Assembly (NCBI RefSeq): GCF_026344005.1
Contig: NZ_JAPKNH010000004.1
Location: forward strand, 1-64,000
Direction of reading: 5' to 3'
DNA from: Kaistia terrae
Lineage (GTDB): Bacteria; Pseudomonadota; Alphaproteobacteria; Rhizobiales; Kaistiaceae
Length of the DNA: 64,000 nucleotides
How positions within the stretch are numbered: position 1 is the stretch's first letter; the number at the start of each line of letters is the position of its first letter. The notes below the pieces were generated by a model. The model had not been told where the DNA came from. It made no database searches and saw only the letters and a program-made list of their open reading frames with translations. Positions 52,298 to 60,782 of the stretch are shown piece by piece. Made by a program: the position numbers and the translations under genes.

Positions 52298-52453
52298 ATG
52301 GCGACCGAACCTACAAGCGATACCAAGGTTCCCGGGTCCGATACGCCGCCGAAAAAGCGAGGCGGGCCAAAACTGCGCCGCTCGGCGGCATGGAGCCTCG
52401 CTGTGGCGCGGATGACGGAAATGACAAAGCTGCCGGATGGCGAGAGGGGCTGA
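52298..52453 (+). CDS. Possible 51-aa protein between urtD and urtE
   Basis: ATG 52298 is two bases after the urtD stop and the frame ends at TGA 52451-52453, two bases before the urtE ATG. It encodes MATEPTSDTKVPGSDTPPKK, then RGGPKLRRSAAW and a helical end LAVARMTEMTKLPDGERG. The exact fit between two genes of a tight operon supports translation. There is no strong ribosome site other than possible coupling to urtD. The product is basic and proline-rich at first and matches no family known to me. Confidence 0.4.
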   Translation: MATEPTSDTKVPGSDTPPKKRGGPKLRRSAAWSLAVARMTEMTKLPDGERG

Positions 52454-52455
52454 TC

Positions 52456-53151
52456 ATGCTCGAAGCGAAGAACGTCGATCTTTTTTACGGAGCCGCGCAG
52501 GCGCTGCGCCATGTCTCGCTCTCGGCCGAAACCGGCAAGGTGACGTGCCTGATGGGCCGCAACGGCGTCGGCAAGACGAGCCTGTTGCGCGCCATCGTCG
52601 GCCAGAAGCCGATTGCCGGCGGCGAGATCCTCTGGGAAGGCAAGCCGCTCGGCCGCATGGCGCCACATGAGCGAGCCAAGGCCGGCATCGCCTATGTACC
52701 GCAGGGGCGGGAAATATTCCCGCTCCTGTCGGTCAAGGAGAATCTGGAAACGGGTTACGCGCCGCTCTCTCGTCGCGAGCGCAACATTCCCGATTATGTG
52801 TTCGATCTGTTTCCAGTGCTGAAGGACATGCTTCGCCGTCGAGGCGGCGACCTGTCAGGCGGTCAGCAGCAGCAACTGGCCATCGGCCGGGCGCTGGTGA
52901 TGCGACCGCGGCTGCTCGTCCTCGATGAACCGACGGAAGGCATCCAGCCATCGATCATCAAGGATATCGGCCGCGCGATCACATGGCTCCGCCAGCAAGG
53001 CACGATGGCCATTCTGCTGGTGGAACAATATTTTGAGTTCGCGCATGAGCTTGCCGACAATTTTGCAGTGATGGATCGTGGCGAGATTGTTGTCTCGGGT
53101 CCGCAATCCGAAATGGGCTCGGACATCGTCCGCGCCCATCTTACCGTATGA
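52456..53151 (+). CDS. urtE: Urea ABC transporter ATPase UrtE
   Basis: 231 residues from ATG 52456, with GAGAGGGG upstream. Walker A GRNGVGKTS, VPQGREIFPLLSVKENLETG (LivF/UrtE pattern), signature LSGGQQQQLAIGRAL and Walker B LLVLDEPTEGIQPS. It is the last gene of the operon. Its 3' end overlaps the 65-aa leftward gene by 11 bp. Confidence 0.94.
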   Translation: MLEAKNVDLFYGAAQALRHVSLSAETGKVTCLMGRNGVGKTSLLRAIVGQKPIAGGEILWEGKPLGRMAPHERAKAGIAYVPQGREIFPLLSVKENLETGYAPLSRRERNIPDYVFDLFPVLKDMLRRRGGDLSGGQQQQLAIGRALVMRPRLLVLDEPTEGIQPSIIKDIGRAITWLRQQGTMAILLVEQYFEFAHELADNFAVMDRGEIVVSGPQSEMGSDIVRAHLTV

Positions 53152-53338
53152 AGCAGCGCTCCATGGCGTCGAGGTCGCGGCTGCGCCGCGTTTCGACCTT
53201 GCGCTCCATCTTGCGATAGAGATTCCGGATATCATCCGAATGCACGCCGTCACTGGCCATCATCAGGGCGATGATCGGCTCATGCAGCAGTTCGTTGAGT
53301 GAAGCCTCCCGTGGGAAGCAGGCGGTGGAAACGTCCAT
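53141..53338 (-). CDS. Small conserved hypothetical protein
   Basis: 65 residues: MDVSTACFPREASLNELLHE, then PIIALMMASDGVHSDDIRNL and a basic helix. CAGGAGAACC provides a good ribosome site eight bases before the ATG. Small proteins with the pattern 'FPR-ASL-ELL--PI--LMM--DGV--DDI' recur in Rhizobiales, which supports a real gene despite its size. It is convergent with urtE and overlaps its last 11 bases. No function known. Confidence 0.7.
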   Translation of the reverse strand: MDVSTACFPREASLNELLHEPIIALMMASDGVHSDDIRNLYRKMERKVETRRSRDLDAMERCFIR

Positions 53339-53414
53339 GACGGTTCTCCTGATCTCGCTTCGATGTACGCATACTAACCGGATCTATGTGCGGAATTTAT
53401 GACGGACGTCACAC

Positions 53415-53466
53415 GCTGGGTTCACTTTCGCTTGAGGGGGAAAAGCCTCGCTTGCGTGAACCCAGC
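53415..53466. terminator. Stem-loop between the 65-aa gene and the beta-helix gene
   Basis: GCTGGGTTCAC (53415-53425) and GTGAACCCAGC (53456-53466) form an 11-bp perfect stem; a GAGG/CCTC pair adds an inner stem. It lies 21 bp after the stop of the leftward beta-helix gene and is probably its transcript end, although the T run is missing. Confidence 0.55.
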
Positions 53467-53487
53467 TTGTTGCTTCGCCGTCGAACC

Positions 53488-55662
53488 TTAGTGGCAGCTG
53501 GTCGCCAAGGTGCCAGCTGCGATCACCGTTCCGCCGACCGAGAACGTCTGGCCGCCGTTCTGAATCAGGTCCGTTGACGTCCAGGCTCCCGAATCCGCAA
53601 CGCAATCCACTGCACCTTCGGCAACGTCGATATTGCCGGAGATGTTCGTAAGATTGCCACTGAGATGCACGGCTTCAAGCCCCGAGCTCTCAACATTCAC
53701 ATTGTCGAAGCTGATATTTTCGAGCGGGCCCATGAAGCTGTAGGACGGGCCGTAGAGATAGATGCCGTGTTCTTCCGCGTTCCGGATGACGATGTTCGAG
53801 AAGGCGATGTCGGTCGAGCCCATGTTGAGCATGATGCCGCTGCGGCTCGGTCCGTCGATCGTCACGTTCGACACCTGGATGTCGCTGGCGGCGTTGGCGA
53901 AGCTGGACGGGCCGATGAACTGAAGGGCGTTGACACCGCCGATCAGGGTCAGTCCGTCCATGCTGATGCCGGTCGAGGACATGATGACGATCAAGTCCAT
54001 CGTCCGCGCCGCGGCTGAATTGTCGATCTTCAGGTTTCGTATCGACACGTCCTCGGCGCCGACCAATTGGATCGCTTCCCGGCGCGTGTTGGTGATCGAG
54101 ACGTTCTCGATTGCCAGACCGGTCGTGGGATTGGGTGCGAAGAGCTTCCAGTCTGCATCATCTTCAAACGCGGCATTGGCGAAGATGCCGTAGGTGACGT
54201 TCTCGATCGCGACGTCGCGGATCGTGACGTCGTTGGACGAAAACAGCGAGATTGCCGTGTTGGGCACGCTGCGATCGGGATTGAAGATCGAGAATTCGCA
54301 GGTCGTGTTGTTGGAGCAGATCGTCAGGTCGTGGATGCGCGTCCCTTCGATCAGGGCGCCGTCGACTTCGCTGAGGAAGATACCGTGGCCGGCCGTTTCG
54401 GCGATGTCGAGGTTGCGCAGCGTGATGTTTTCGACGCCGTTGGCGCCAACGCCGTCGCGCCCGCCACGGATCGACAGGCCGACCGCGCCGCTGTCATCGG
54501 CCATGGCGAGAACGTCGGACGTGGTGGTGCTGCCGACCAGCTTGGTTTCCGCGCCGGAGCGCGTGAACGTCGCCGCGCCGCCGCTGCGGGCGCCGATGAT
54601 TTCCAGGCCGCCCTGGCCGCCGACCATGAACTGGCCGGAGGAGAGCAGCAGTGTCTGGTCAAGCTGGATCACGCCATCGGCGAGGATCAGCGCGTTCTCG
54701 CCGGCCGCCGCGATGGTCTCGTTGATGGCCGCCGCATTGCCGGTGGCCGAGGAGACAGTGCGGACATTGCCGACGACATTGCCGGTATCGGCATAAATCG
54801 CGGCTTCCGCATCGCCCGTCGCGCCGACGCCGGTGCGAATGAAGTTGGCGCGCTCGACGCGCTGCATCAGCGGATCGCGTGCGGCGAGCGCCGGGCCCGC
54901 CTTGCCGAGCGGAATGCGCAGGCGGGCGAGGAACTGGCCCTCGGCCTTGTCCTCATTGTCATAGGTGAAGCCGGCCGACAGGCTGAAGGTCGAACCGGTG
55001 GTGAAGCCCGGCAGGTCGGAGAACGACAGTTCTGCCCGGGCGCTGACGCCGGTGATGTCGTCGAGCCTGTCGCCATCATACCAGTAGCCGCCACCGTAGA
55101 GCATCATCTGCGCCGGCGACTTGGCGTCGAACATGGGCAGGCGGAATCCAGCCTCGCCGTCGAAGCCGGCGAGCGCATGCTCCTGTCCGGCGCGGAACAC
55201 AAGGCGGCCGGCTTCGATCAGCGCGGCATTGGCCTCGGCGGCCGAGCCGTATTTGTCGCCGAAGGGCAGATAGCCGTTCAGGCGAAACACCATGTCGCGC
55301 GAGATCAGCTCGGCGCCGGCGGAAATCTGGTGGAAGTCGTTGTCGTAGCCGGTGTGGAGATAGTCATAATAGCCGTATGCGCCGACCGTCCAGACACCGT
55401 CCAGTTGCATGCGCCAACCCAGACCGGCCGAAAGCTGGTCCATCTGGTCGTTGTTCATGTGGCCGCGCAGGTCGCCGAAACCAATCGAACGATCGCCAAA
55501 CCCGAATGGCAGGAAGATATCGAAGCCACCGATGGCGCCGTTTTCCTGGCCGCCTCCCAGCGTGATCTCGACCGTCGGTCCGATGGCATCGGCCTTGGCG
55601 GAGGTGGTTATGGCGAGTGTCGAAGCAGCGCACAGAAGCGCTGTGATCACGGAGGATCGCAT
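53488..55662 (-). CDS. Inverse-autotransporter-like barrel with beta-helix passenger
   Basis: 724 residues from ATG 55662 (an ATG at 55683 is also possible). Signal peptide (VITALLCAASTLAITTSAKA). Residues about 25-265 look like an N-terminal outer-membrane barrel of the intimin/invasin type (LGWRMQLDGVWTVGAYGYYD, FRLNGYLPFGDKYG, YGGGYWYDGDRL). The rest (about 300-700) is a right-handed parallel beta-helix with many short strands (ENITLRNLDIAE, NDVTIRDVAIENVTYG, DIQVSNVTIDGPSRSG), and a few paired cysteines. The order barrel-then-passenger is the inverse of classic autotransporters. Likely a surface protein, adhesive or polysaccharide-binding; no catalytic motif was seen. Confidence 0.82.
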   Translation of the reverse strand: MRSSVITALLCAASTLAITTSAKADAIGPTVEITLGGGQENGAIGGFDIFLPFGFGDRSIGFGDLRGHMNNDQMDQLSAGLGWRMQLDGVWTVGAYGYYDYLHTGYDNDFHQISAGAELISRDMVFRLNGYLPFGDKYGSAAEANAALIEAGRLVFRAGQEHALAGFDGEAGFRLPMFDAKSPAQMMLYGGGYWYDGDRLDDITGVSARAELSFSDLPGFTTGSTFSLSAGFTYDNEDKAEGQFLARLRIPLGKAGPALAARDPLMQRVERANFIRTGVGATGDAEAAIYADTGNVVGNVRTVSSATGNAAAINETIAAAGENALILADGVIQLDQTLLLSSGQFMVGGQGGLEIIGARSGGAATFTRSGAETKLVGSTTTSDVLAMADDSGAVGLSIRGGRDGVGANGVENITLRNLDIAETAGHGIFLSEVDGALIEGTRIHDLTICSNNTTCEFSIFNPDRSVPNTAISLFSSNDVTIRDVAIENVTYGIFANAAFEDDADWKLFAPNPTTGLAIENVSITNTRREAIQLVGAEDVSIRNLKIDNSAAARTMDLIVIMSSTGISMDGLTLIGGVNALQFIGPSSFANAASDIQVSNVTIDGPSRSGIMLNMGSTDIAFSNIVIRNAEEHGIYLYGPSYSFMGPLENISFDNVNVESSGLEAVHLSGNLTNISGNIDVAEGAVDCVADSGAWTSTDLIQNGGQTFSVGGTVIAAGTLATSCH

Positions 55663-55796
55663 GATGGCAGGTCCCGGTTCCAAACTGCACCGGGCTTTGA
55701 AACAAAACGCCCGGCAATGACTGCCGGGCGGTATAGGATCGAATCAAGTCATTGAAAACAAATATGTTTTCTTATTAGACCAATGTAAAACTGAGC

Positions 55797-56429
55797 TTAC
55801 GCAGCGCCAGTTGCGGCCTTGAATGCCGCCACCAGCTTGCGCGCGCGCTCGCCGACATCGGCCGCCGTCATGCCGGGCTTGTAGATGTTGGAGCCGATGC
55901 CGAAGCCGGCGCAGCCGGCCTGGATGTAGTCGCCGAAATTGGTTTCATTGGCGCCGCCGACGGCGAGCACCGGCACATGCTTCGGCAACACGGCCTTCAT
56001 CGCCTTGATGCCCGACGTGCCGATCAATTCCGCGGGGAAGAATTTCAGCGCGTCGGCACCAGCCGCGAGCGCCGCGAAAGCCTCGGTCGGCGTGAAGACG
56101 CCGGGATAGGATTCCATGCCGAGCGCCTTGGTCTTGCGGATGACAGCCGGATCCGCGTTCGGTGAGACGATCAGTTCGCCGCCGACATCCTTGACCGCCT
56201 GGACATGGTCTTCGGTCAGCACCGTGCCAGCGCCGATCTTGGCGCGGCCGGCCGAGCGCTTGATCATCTTTTCGATCGAGACGAACGGTTCAGGCGAATT
56301 GAGCGGAACCTCGATCAGCGTGATGCCGGCTTCGATCAACGCGTCGAAGACGTCGTCGGCCTCGGCAGGGGTGATGCCGCGAAGGATGGCGACGATGGGG
56401 ATATGTGAACCGAACAGGGGATGGGTCAT
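55797..56429 (-). CDS. dgoA: 2-dehydro-3-deoxy-6-phosphogalactonate aldolase
   Basis: 210 residues from ATG 56429 (MTHPLFGSHIPIVAILRGIT). It is a KDPG/KDPGal aldolase: catalytic Glu in LIEVPLNSPEP, IGAGTVLTEDHV, IVSPNADPAVI and the Schiff-base Lys in ADALKFFPAEL. The IEVPLNSP form, rather than IEVTLRT, indicates the galactonate (DgoA) branch. It splits KDPGal to pyruvate and glyceraldehyde 3-phosphate. The kinase gene dgoK ends ten bases upstream, so both form one unit. Confidence 0.93.
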   Translation of the reverse strand: MTHPLFGSHIPIVAILRGITPAEADDVFDALIEAGITLIEVPLNSPEPFVSIEKMIKRSAGRAKIGAGTVLTEDHVQAVKDVGGELIVSPNADPAVIRKTKALGMESYPGVFTPTEAFAALAAGADALKFFPAELIGTSGIKAMKAVLPKHVPVLAVGGANETNFGDYIQAGCAGFGIGSNIYKPGMTAADVGERARKLVAAFKAATGAA

Positions 56430-56439
56430 CGTTTCAATC

Positions 56440-57378
56440 TCAAAGAAGGCCGTTGGCGCGGGCAAGTCGTACAAGACCACGGCGGACGAGGGCGGAGCCG
56501 TCCCGCGTCTCGGCCGGATGGCCGGCGACCTGGAAGGCGGCATGATAGGAGCGCGCGAGTGTTCGCGAGCCGACGATGCGAATGGGGCGGTCGGCATCGA
56601 GCAGGCCCATCTGGCGGGCGGCGGCAATTTCGCCGCCGATCACGAGGCCCGATAGATAGGCGAGATTGTCATCGCCGGAGACGCCGTCCAGCAACTGGCG
56701 GACGCGGACGGAGAAGATCGCGCCGAGGAAGGGAAGGCCCTCTTCGACGCTGCGCTTCACCGCGAGGGCGAAATGCGGCGAGCCGGCGATATCGTCGGCA
56801 TCTTCCGCCACCGAATGGCGCAGGAATGACTTCCGCGCCAGGAGATCGAACATCTCGCCGGTCAGGAAGGTCTGGAAGGTCGTGATCTCACCCTTCGAGA
56901 TCGCCGCCCATTTGGAATGGGTGCCGGGCAGGATGGCGATGCCGTCGAAATCGGGCTCCTCCTCCATCAGGCCGACAAGCTGGGTTTCTTCGCCGCGGAT
57001 GACGTCGCCGTCGCGCGCTTCCGAACGCAGCACCAGCCCCGGCACGATCGCCATCTGGCGATGGTCGGCGGTCTGGAACGTCAGCAAGCCTCCGGCCAGC
57101 GCGTCCGGCGAGGTGGGTACGGGGATGTAGGCGGCTTCGTGCCAACCCTGCCGGCTGCCGACCATGCCCGCCATGATCGCGGGAACTTTTGGCCAATTCG
57201 CCACGAGCGCGTGGAAGGCATCCTCATGCCCGACACCGCCGAGCGCGCCGATTCCGTCTGCGCTATCTGCCTCCGCGAGGATGGCGCCCTCACGATCCAG
57301 CAGCATGGCGCGGCAGCGGGTCGTGCCCCAGTCGACGGCGATGAGGGTTGCGTTGGCAAAGCGATCGGCGGGCATCAT
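56440..57378 (-). CDS. dgoK: 2-dehydro-3-deoxygalactonokinase
   Basis: 312 residues, the usual DgoK length. ATP-binding phosphate motif VDWGTTRCRAMLLD at the N-terminus, then MAGMVGSRQGWHEAAYIPVP, LPGTHSKWA and a C-terminal LIGGEIAAA. It phosphorylates 2-keto-3-deoxygalactonate before cleavage by DgoA. Galactonate dehydratase, transporter and regulator genes are not adjacent; they may lie elsewhere. Confidence 0.93.
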   Translation of the reverse strand: MMPADRFANATLIAVDWGTTRCRAMLLDREGAILAEADSADGIGALGGVGHEDAFHALVANWPKVPAIMAGMVGSRQGWHEAAYIPVPTSPDALAGGLLTFQTADHRQMAIVPGLVLRSEARDGDVIRGEETQLVGLMEEEPDFDGIAILPGTHSKWAAISKGEITTFQTFLTGEMFDLLARKSFLRHSVAEDADDIAGSPHFALAVKRSVEEGLPFLGAIFSVRVRQLLDGVSGDDNLAYLSGLVIGGEIAAARQMGLLDADRPIRIVGSRTLARSYHAAFQVAGHPAETRDGSALVRRGLVRLARANGLL

Positions 57379-57463
57379 TCGGTCCGTAAGTTCTAAATCT
57401 GGAAAAATATGGAACGGTTGTTCGACTATCGAGCCTCGGTGTCAAGCTGACAGCGGCGACGTC

Positions 57464-57880
57464 TCACTCGGCCTTATAGCCTCGCAGCGTCAAGGCACGG
57501 TTCTTGAAGAGGTCGGCGTTTTGCGAAGCGAGCGTCACCGCGATCATCGTCCCGCGGTCGCGGGCCCAACGTGCCTGCTGGAAGCGTTGCTCGGCGGCCT
57601 TATAGGCCTCCCACTGTTTCTGCGTGCCCCGCAAGATCCCGCGCGAACGGGCGTCGAGTGTCGCGGACAGGTTGGAATAGGCGCGGACCACCTCTTTCTC
57701 CCACGCATCGCGCGCGGCGTTGAAGCAGGCGACCATGCCGGTCGTGCTGTCCGCCGCCGGCTTTTCGAGGCATTGGGAAAGGGTGGCGTCGATCGGATCG
57801 ACGGCGTTGTCCTGCGCCAGGGCTGGGGAGAATAGAGCGCCTCCCGCCAAGAACAGCAGGCCGGCCAGAATCAGGCGCAT
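57464..57880 (-). CDS. LprI-like periplasmic protein (DUF1311)
   Basis: 138 residues from ATG 57880. Signal peptide MRLILAGLLFLAGGALFSPA-LAQ, then a helical domain with two conserved cysteines (LSQCLEKPAADSTTGMVACF) and the DUF1311 core (ARDAWEKEVVRAYSNLSATL, KQWEAYKAAEQRF). Proteins of the family include lysozyme inhibitors and periplasmic stress proteins. It stands between dgoK and the LacI gene, on the same strand. Confidence 0.8.
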   Translation of the reverse strand: MRLILAGLLFLAGGALFSPALAQDNAVDPIDATLSQCLEKPAADSTTGMVACFNAARDAWEKEVVRAYSNLSATLDARSRGILRGTQKQWEAYKAAEQRFQQARWARDRGTMIAVTLASQNADLFKNRALTLRGYKAE

Positions 57881-57943
57881 CGCGTTCCACTCCTTTTGAA
57901 GCAAATCACTCTGTCCGGATTTCGTCCTGAACGGGAGGCGCGG

Positions 57944-58969
57944 TCAATCCCGTGGCGCGGGTCCTGTCGAGGCGCGAACGACAAGATCCACCGGCCAGAG
58001 TTCGTGGATGCTGGTGGGGGCGCGGCCTTCGGCGATGATTTCCATCAGAAGTTCAGCCACCCGCGTGCCCGCGGCGCGGATCGACGAGCGCGTCGTCGAC
58101 ATGGTCGGCACCATGGCGTCCGGATTGAGGAAGGGGATGACGTCATCATGGGCGATCATCGAGATGTCGCGGCCAAGCTCGAGGCCGGCCGAGCGGATGG
58201 CCCGCAGCGCGCCGAGCGACATCATCATCGACGACACGAGCAGCGCGGTCGGGCGCGGGCTCTGGGCCAGGAAGCGGGCGGTGATCCGGTAGCCGGTCTC
58301 GTCCGTCATGATGCCCTCGGCGATCAGGCTCTCATTGACGGCGACGCCATGGTCGGCCAGCGCCTGGCGAAGCCCGCGCTCACGGTCGACGGCAAAGGTC
58401 TGGCGCGTCTCGCCATTGATAAGGCCGATGCGGCGATGACCGAGATCGAGCAGATGTTTGGTCGCATGTCGGAATGCGCCCTCATTGTCGATGTCGAGCC
58501 AGGCGTGCGGGATCGGGCATTCCGAACGGCCATGCACGACGAAGGGCAGGCCAAGCTCGGTCAGAAGTGCGATGCGCGGATCGTTGAAGGTCGGGCTCGA
58601 CAGGATGACGGCGTCGACGCGCGAACTGATCGCCATGCGCCGGTAGGTCGCCAGCTCGTCACCGGCGCGCGACGGCGACAGCACGATGTCGATCTCGTCC
58701 TTCATCAGCCGCTCCCCGAGGCCTGCCTGGAACTCGACATAGTGGGGATCGAGCAGCATGTTGCGGTCGGTAGGCAGCACGATGCCGATGGCGTTGGAGC
58801 GCCCTGTGGCAAGGCGACGGGCGCTGGCATTGGGGCGATAGTCGTAGTGGCGCGCGGCATCCAGCACACGGCGCCGCGTTTCCGCATTGACCTCGGGATA
58901 GCCGTTCAGCGCGCGGCTCACCGTCGTCTGCGACAGGCCGAGATGCAGCGCCAGTTCCTTCAGTCTCAT
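57944..58969 (-). CDS. LacI-family repressor of the alpha-glucoside operon
   Basis: 341 residues from ATG 58969, which puts the helix-turn-helix at the very N-terminus (MRLKELALHLGLSQTTVSRA, hinge NASARRLATGRS). The effector domain has the periplasmic-binding-protein fold (IGIVLPTDRNMLLDPHY, LGHRRIGLINGE). An upstream ATG at 59080 would add 37 non-LacI residues. It is divergent from the sugar transporter genes; matching palindromes AAAGCGCTTT lie before both. Confidence 0.93.
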   Translation of the reverse strand: MRLKELALHLGLSQTTVSRALNGYPEVNAETRRRVLDAARHYDYRPNASARRLATGRSNAIGIVLPTDRNMLLDPHYVEFQAGLGERLMKDEIDIVLSPSRAGDELATYRRMAISSRVDAVILSSPTFNDPRIALLTELGLPFVVHGRSECPIPHAWLDIDNEGAFRHATKHLLDLGHRRIGLINGETRQTFAVDRERGLRQALADHGVAVNESLIAEGIMTDETGYRITARFLAQSPRPTALLVSSMMMSLGALRAIRSAGLELGRDISMIAHDDVIPFLNPDAMVPTMSTTRSSIRAAGTRVAELLMEIIAEGRAPTSIHELWPVDLVVRASTGPAPRD

Positions 58970-58997
58970 TGGAAATGTGTCCTCCCCGGAAACATTC

Positions 58998-59007
58998 AAA
59001 GCGCTTT
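58998..59007. promoter_or_regulatory. LacI-type operator core upstream of the repressor gene
   Basis: AAAGCGCTTT is a perfect 10-bp palindrome with a CG-type centre typical of LacI-family operators, 28 bp before the repressor start codon. It shares the core with the larger palindrome at 59218-59231 and suggests autoregulation. Confidence 0.7.
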
Positions 59008-59183
59008 CAAACCGGCGCGCAAGTGAGCTTTCGATAGCGGCCGGAGATCTGAGATGTCTGCTGCAGTGCGTCACCGGCAATAGCCTCAGAAATCGTCAAT
59101 GAATCAAGTAAGTATTATGTTTTGTCATATGAATTTACAATAAATCATGCTGCAACGCACAGTCACACGGATCGGCGTCGGGG

Positions 59184-59231
59184 TTGACAGCGAGGGGCGT
59201 TGCCGGTTTGATCGCCTTCAAAGCGCTTTGA
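59184..59231 (+). promoter_or_regulatory. Promoter and operator of the alpha-glucoside operon
   Basis: TTGACA (59184-59189), 17-bp spacer, TTTGAT (59207-59212), then the perfect palindrome TCAAAGCGCTTTGA (59218-59231) over the expected transcription start. The layout fits direct repression by the LacI-family protein. Confidence 0.75.
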
Positions 59232-59367
59232 GGCCGGTGAAGGGGATCCACCTTTGTCGGGAGTGCTTAGGGGGAGGAGAGGCGGGCTTCCGCGGTGCAC
59301 GGCACCCAGTGGTCGCAGTAGCTTCGAGGCTCCTGTCACGCGATATTTCTCAGGGAGGGTTCTCGCA

Positions 59368-60636
59368 ATGAAGTTGCGCACTGCGCTTATGGCTTTCGGG
59401 GCCGGCGTCGTCCTTATGGGCAGCGCCGCCAATGCCGCCAATCTGTCGATCGTGTCCGGCGATACGGGCAACGGTCTCGCCGTGCTGCGTGAGCAGCTCG
59501 ACATCTTCGAGAAGAACACCGGCAACAAGGTCACGATCGTGCCGATGCCGTCGTCGACCAGCGATCAGTTCGGTCAGTACAAGCTTTGGCTCGCGGCCGG
59601 TAATTCGGATATCGACGTTTACCAGACCGACGTCATCTGGGCGCCGCAGCTCTCCGAGCAGTTGCTCGACCTGACGGACGCCACCAAGGATGTCGTCGGC
59701 GCGCATTTCCCGTCGATCATCGAATCGCAGACCGTGAACGGCAAGCTCGTCGCGCTGCCGATCTTCACCGATGCGCCGGCGCTCTACTATCGCAAGGACC
59801 TGCTCGAGAAGTACGGCAAGCAGCCGCCGAAGACCTGGGACGAACTCGCCGTAACCGCGAAGGAAGTCCAGGACAAAGAGCGCGAAGCCGGCTCCAAGGA
59901 TATCTGGGGCTTCGTCTGGCAGGGCAATTCCTATGAAGGCCTGACCTGCAACGCGCTCGAATGGGTCAAGTCGAATGGCGGCGGCCAGATCATCGAGGCC
60001 GATGGTTCGATCTCAATCAACAACCCGCAGGCAGCCGCTGCGCTCGATCGCGCCAAGGGCTGGGTCAACACCATTTCGCCGCCCGGCGTGCTCGCCTACC
60101 AGGAAGAAGAAGCCCGCGGCGTCTGGCAGACCGGCAATGCCGTGTTCATGCGCAACTGGCCGTATGCCTTCGGTCTCGGCAATGGCGCCGACTCGGCCGT
60201 GAAGGGCAAGTTCGACGTCGTCCCGCTGCCGGCAGGCTCCGGTGAGGGCGCCAAGTCCGCCGCAACGCTGGGCGGCTGGAACCTGGCCGTCTCGAAGTAC
60301 AGCAAGAGCCCGAAGGAAGCGATCGAACTGGTCAAGTTCGTCGCTTCGCCGGAAATGCAGAAGCTCAAGGCTCTCAAGGCTTCGAACCTGCCGACGATCC
60401 AGGCTCTCTATGACGATGCCGACATCGCCAAGGATCAGCCGATCATCCCGCGCTGGAAGGAAGTCTTCCAGAATGCCGTGCCGCGTCCTTCGGCTCCGGC
60501 CAAGGTCAAGTACAACGAAGTGTCGTCCAACTTCTGGACCGCGACCCACGACACGCTCAGCGGCAACGGCTCGGCAGCCGATAACCTCGAAATGCTCGAG
60601 GCCAAGCTGACCAAGCTCAAGGGCGCCGGCTGGTAA
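59368..60636 (+). CDS. Disaccharide ABC transporter binding protein (ThuE/AglE-like)
   Basis: 422 residues from ATG 59368, with AGGGAGGG upstream. Signal peptide MKLRTALMAFGAGVVLMGSA-ANA. An extracellular solute-binding protein of family 1 with patterns I associate with ThuE (trehalose/maltose/sucrose): VTIVPMPSSTSDQFGQYKLW, DVYQTDVIWAPQLSEQLLDL, FTDAPALYYRKDLLEKYGKQ and GVWQTGNAVFMRNWPYAFGL. The downstream alpha-glucosidase argues for an alpha-glucoside substrate. First gene of the LacI-controlled operon. Confidence 0.88.
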   Translation: MKLRTALMAFGAGVVLMGSAANAANLSIVSGDTGNGLAVLREQLDIFEKNTGNKVTIVPMPSSTSDQFGQYKLWLAAGNSDIDVYQTDVIWAPQLSEQLLDLTDATKDVVGAHFPSIIESQTVNGKLVALPIFTDAPALYYRKDLLEKYGKQPPKTWDELAVTAKEVQDKEREAGSKDIWGFVWQGNSYEGLTCNALEWVKSNGGGQIIEADGSISINNPQAAAALDRAKGWVNTISPPGVLAYQEEEARGVWQTGNAVFMRNWPYAFGLGNGADSAVKGKFDVVPLPAGSGEGAKSAATLGGWNLAVSKYSKSPKEAIELVKFVASPEMQKLKALKASNLPTIQALYDDADIAKDQPIIPRWKEVFQNAVPRPSAPAKVKYNEVSSNFWTATHDTLSGNGSAADNLEMLEAKLTKLKGAGW

Positions 60637-60782
60637 AGCCAGACGCAAGCCATGCCGGCGTTCCCAAGCCTGACCGCCGGCATCGCCCATTGACCCGTTC
60701 CGCGTGGCGGATACCGTAAGGTTTCGCCACGCCTTTCCCGTTCAATGCCGAGCCATTGGTCCAAACAGCGAGAGCCGAGAAC

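Larger units (their letters stand above)
58970..59367. other. Divergent control region of the LacI/alpha-glucoside system
   Basis: 398 bp without a gene, holding operator 1 (58998-59007), an AT-rich stretch around 59100-59150, the promoter and operator 2 (59184-59231), and the GGGAGGG ribosome site of the binding-protein gene. Confidence 0.7.

Noticed and set aside
58970-59080. Longer start of the LacI gene
   Set aside because: It would place 37 residues before the helix-turn-helix, which is N-terminal in the family, and would cover the operator.
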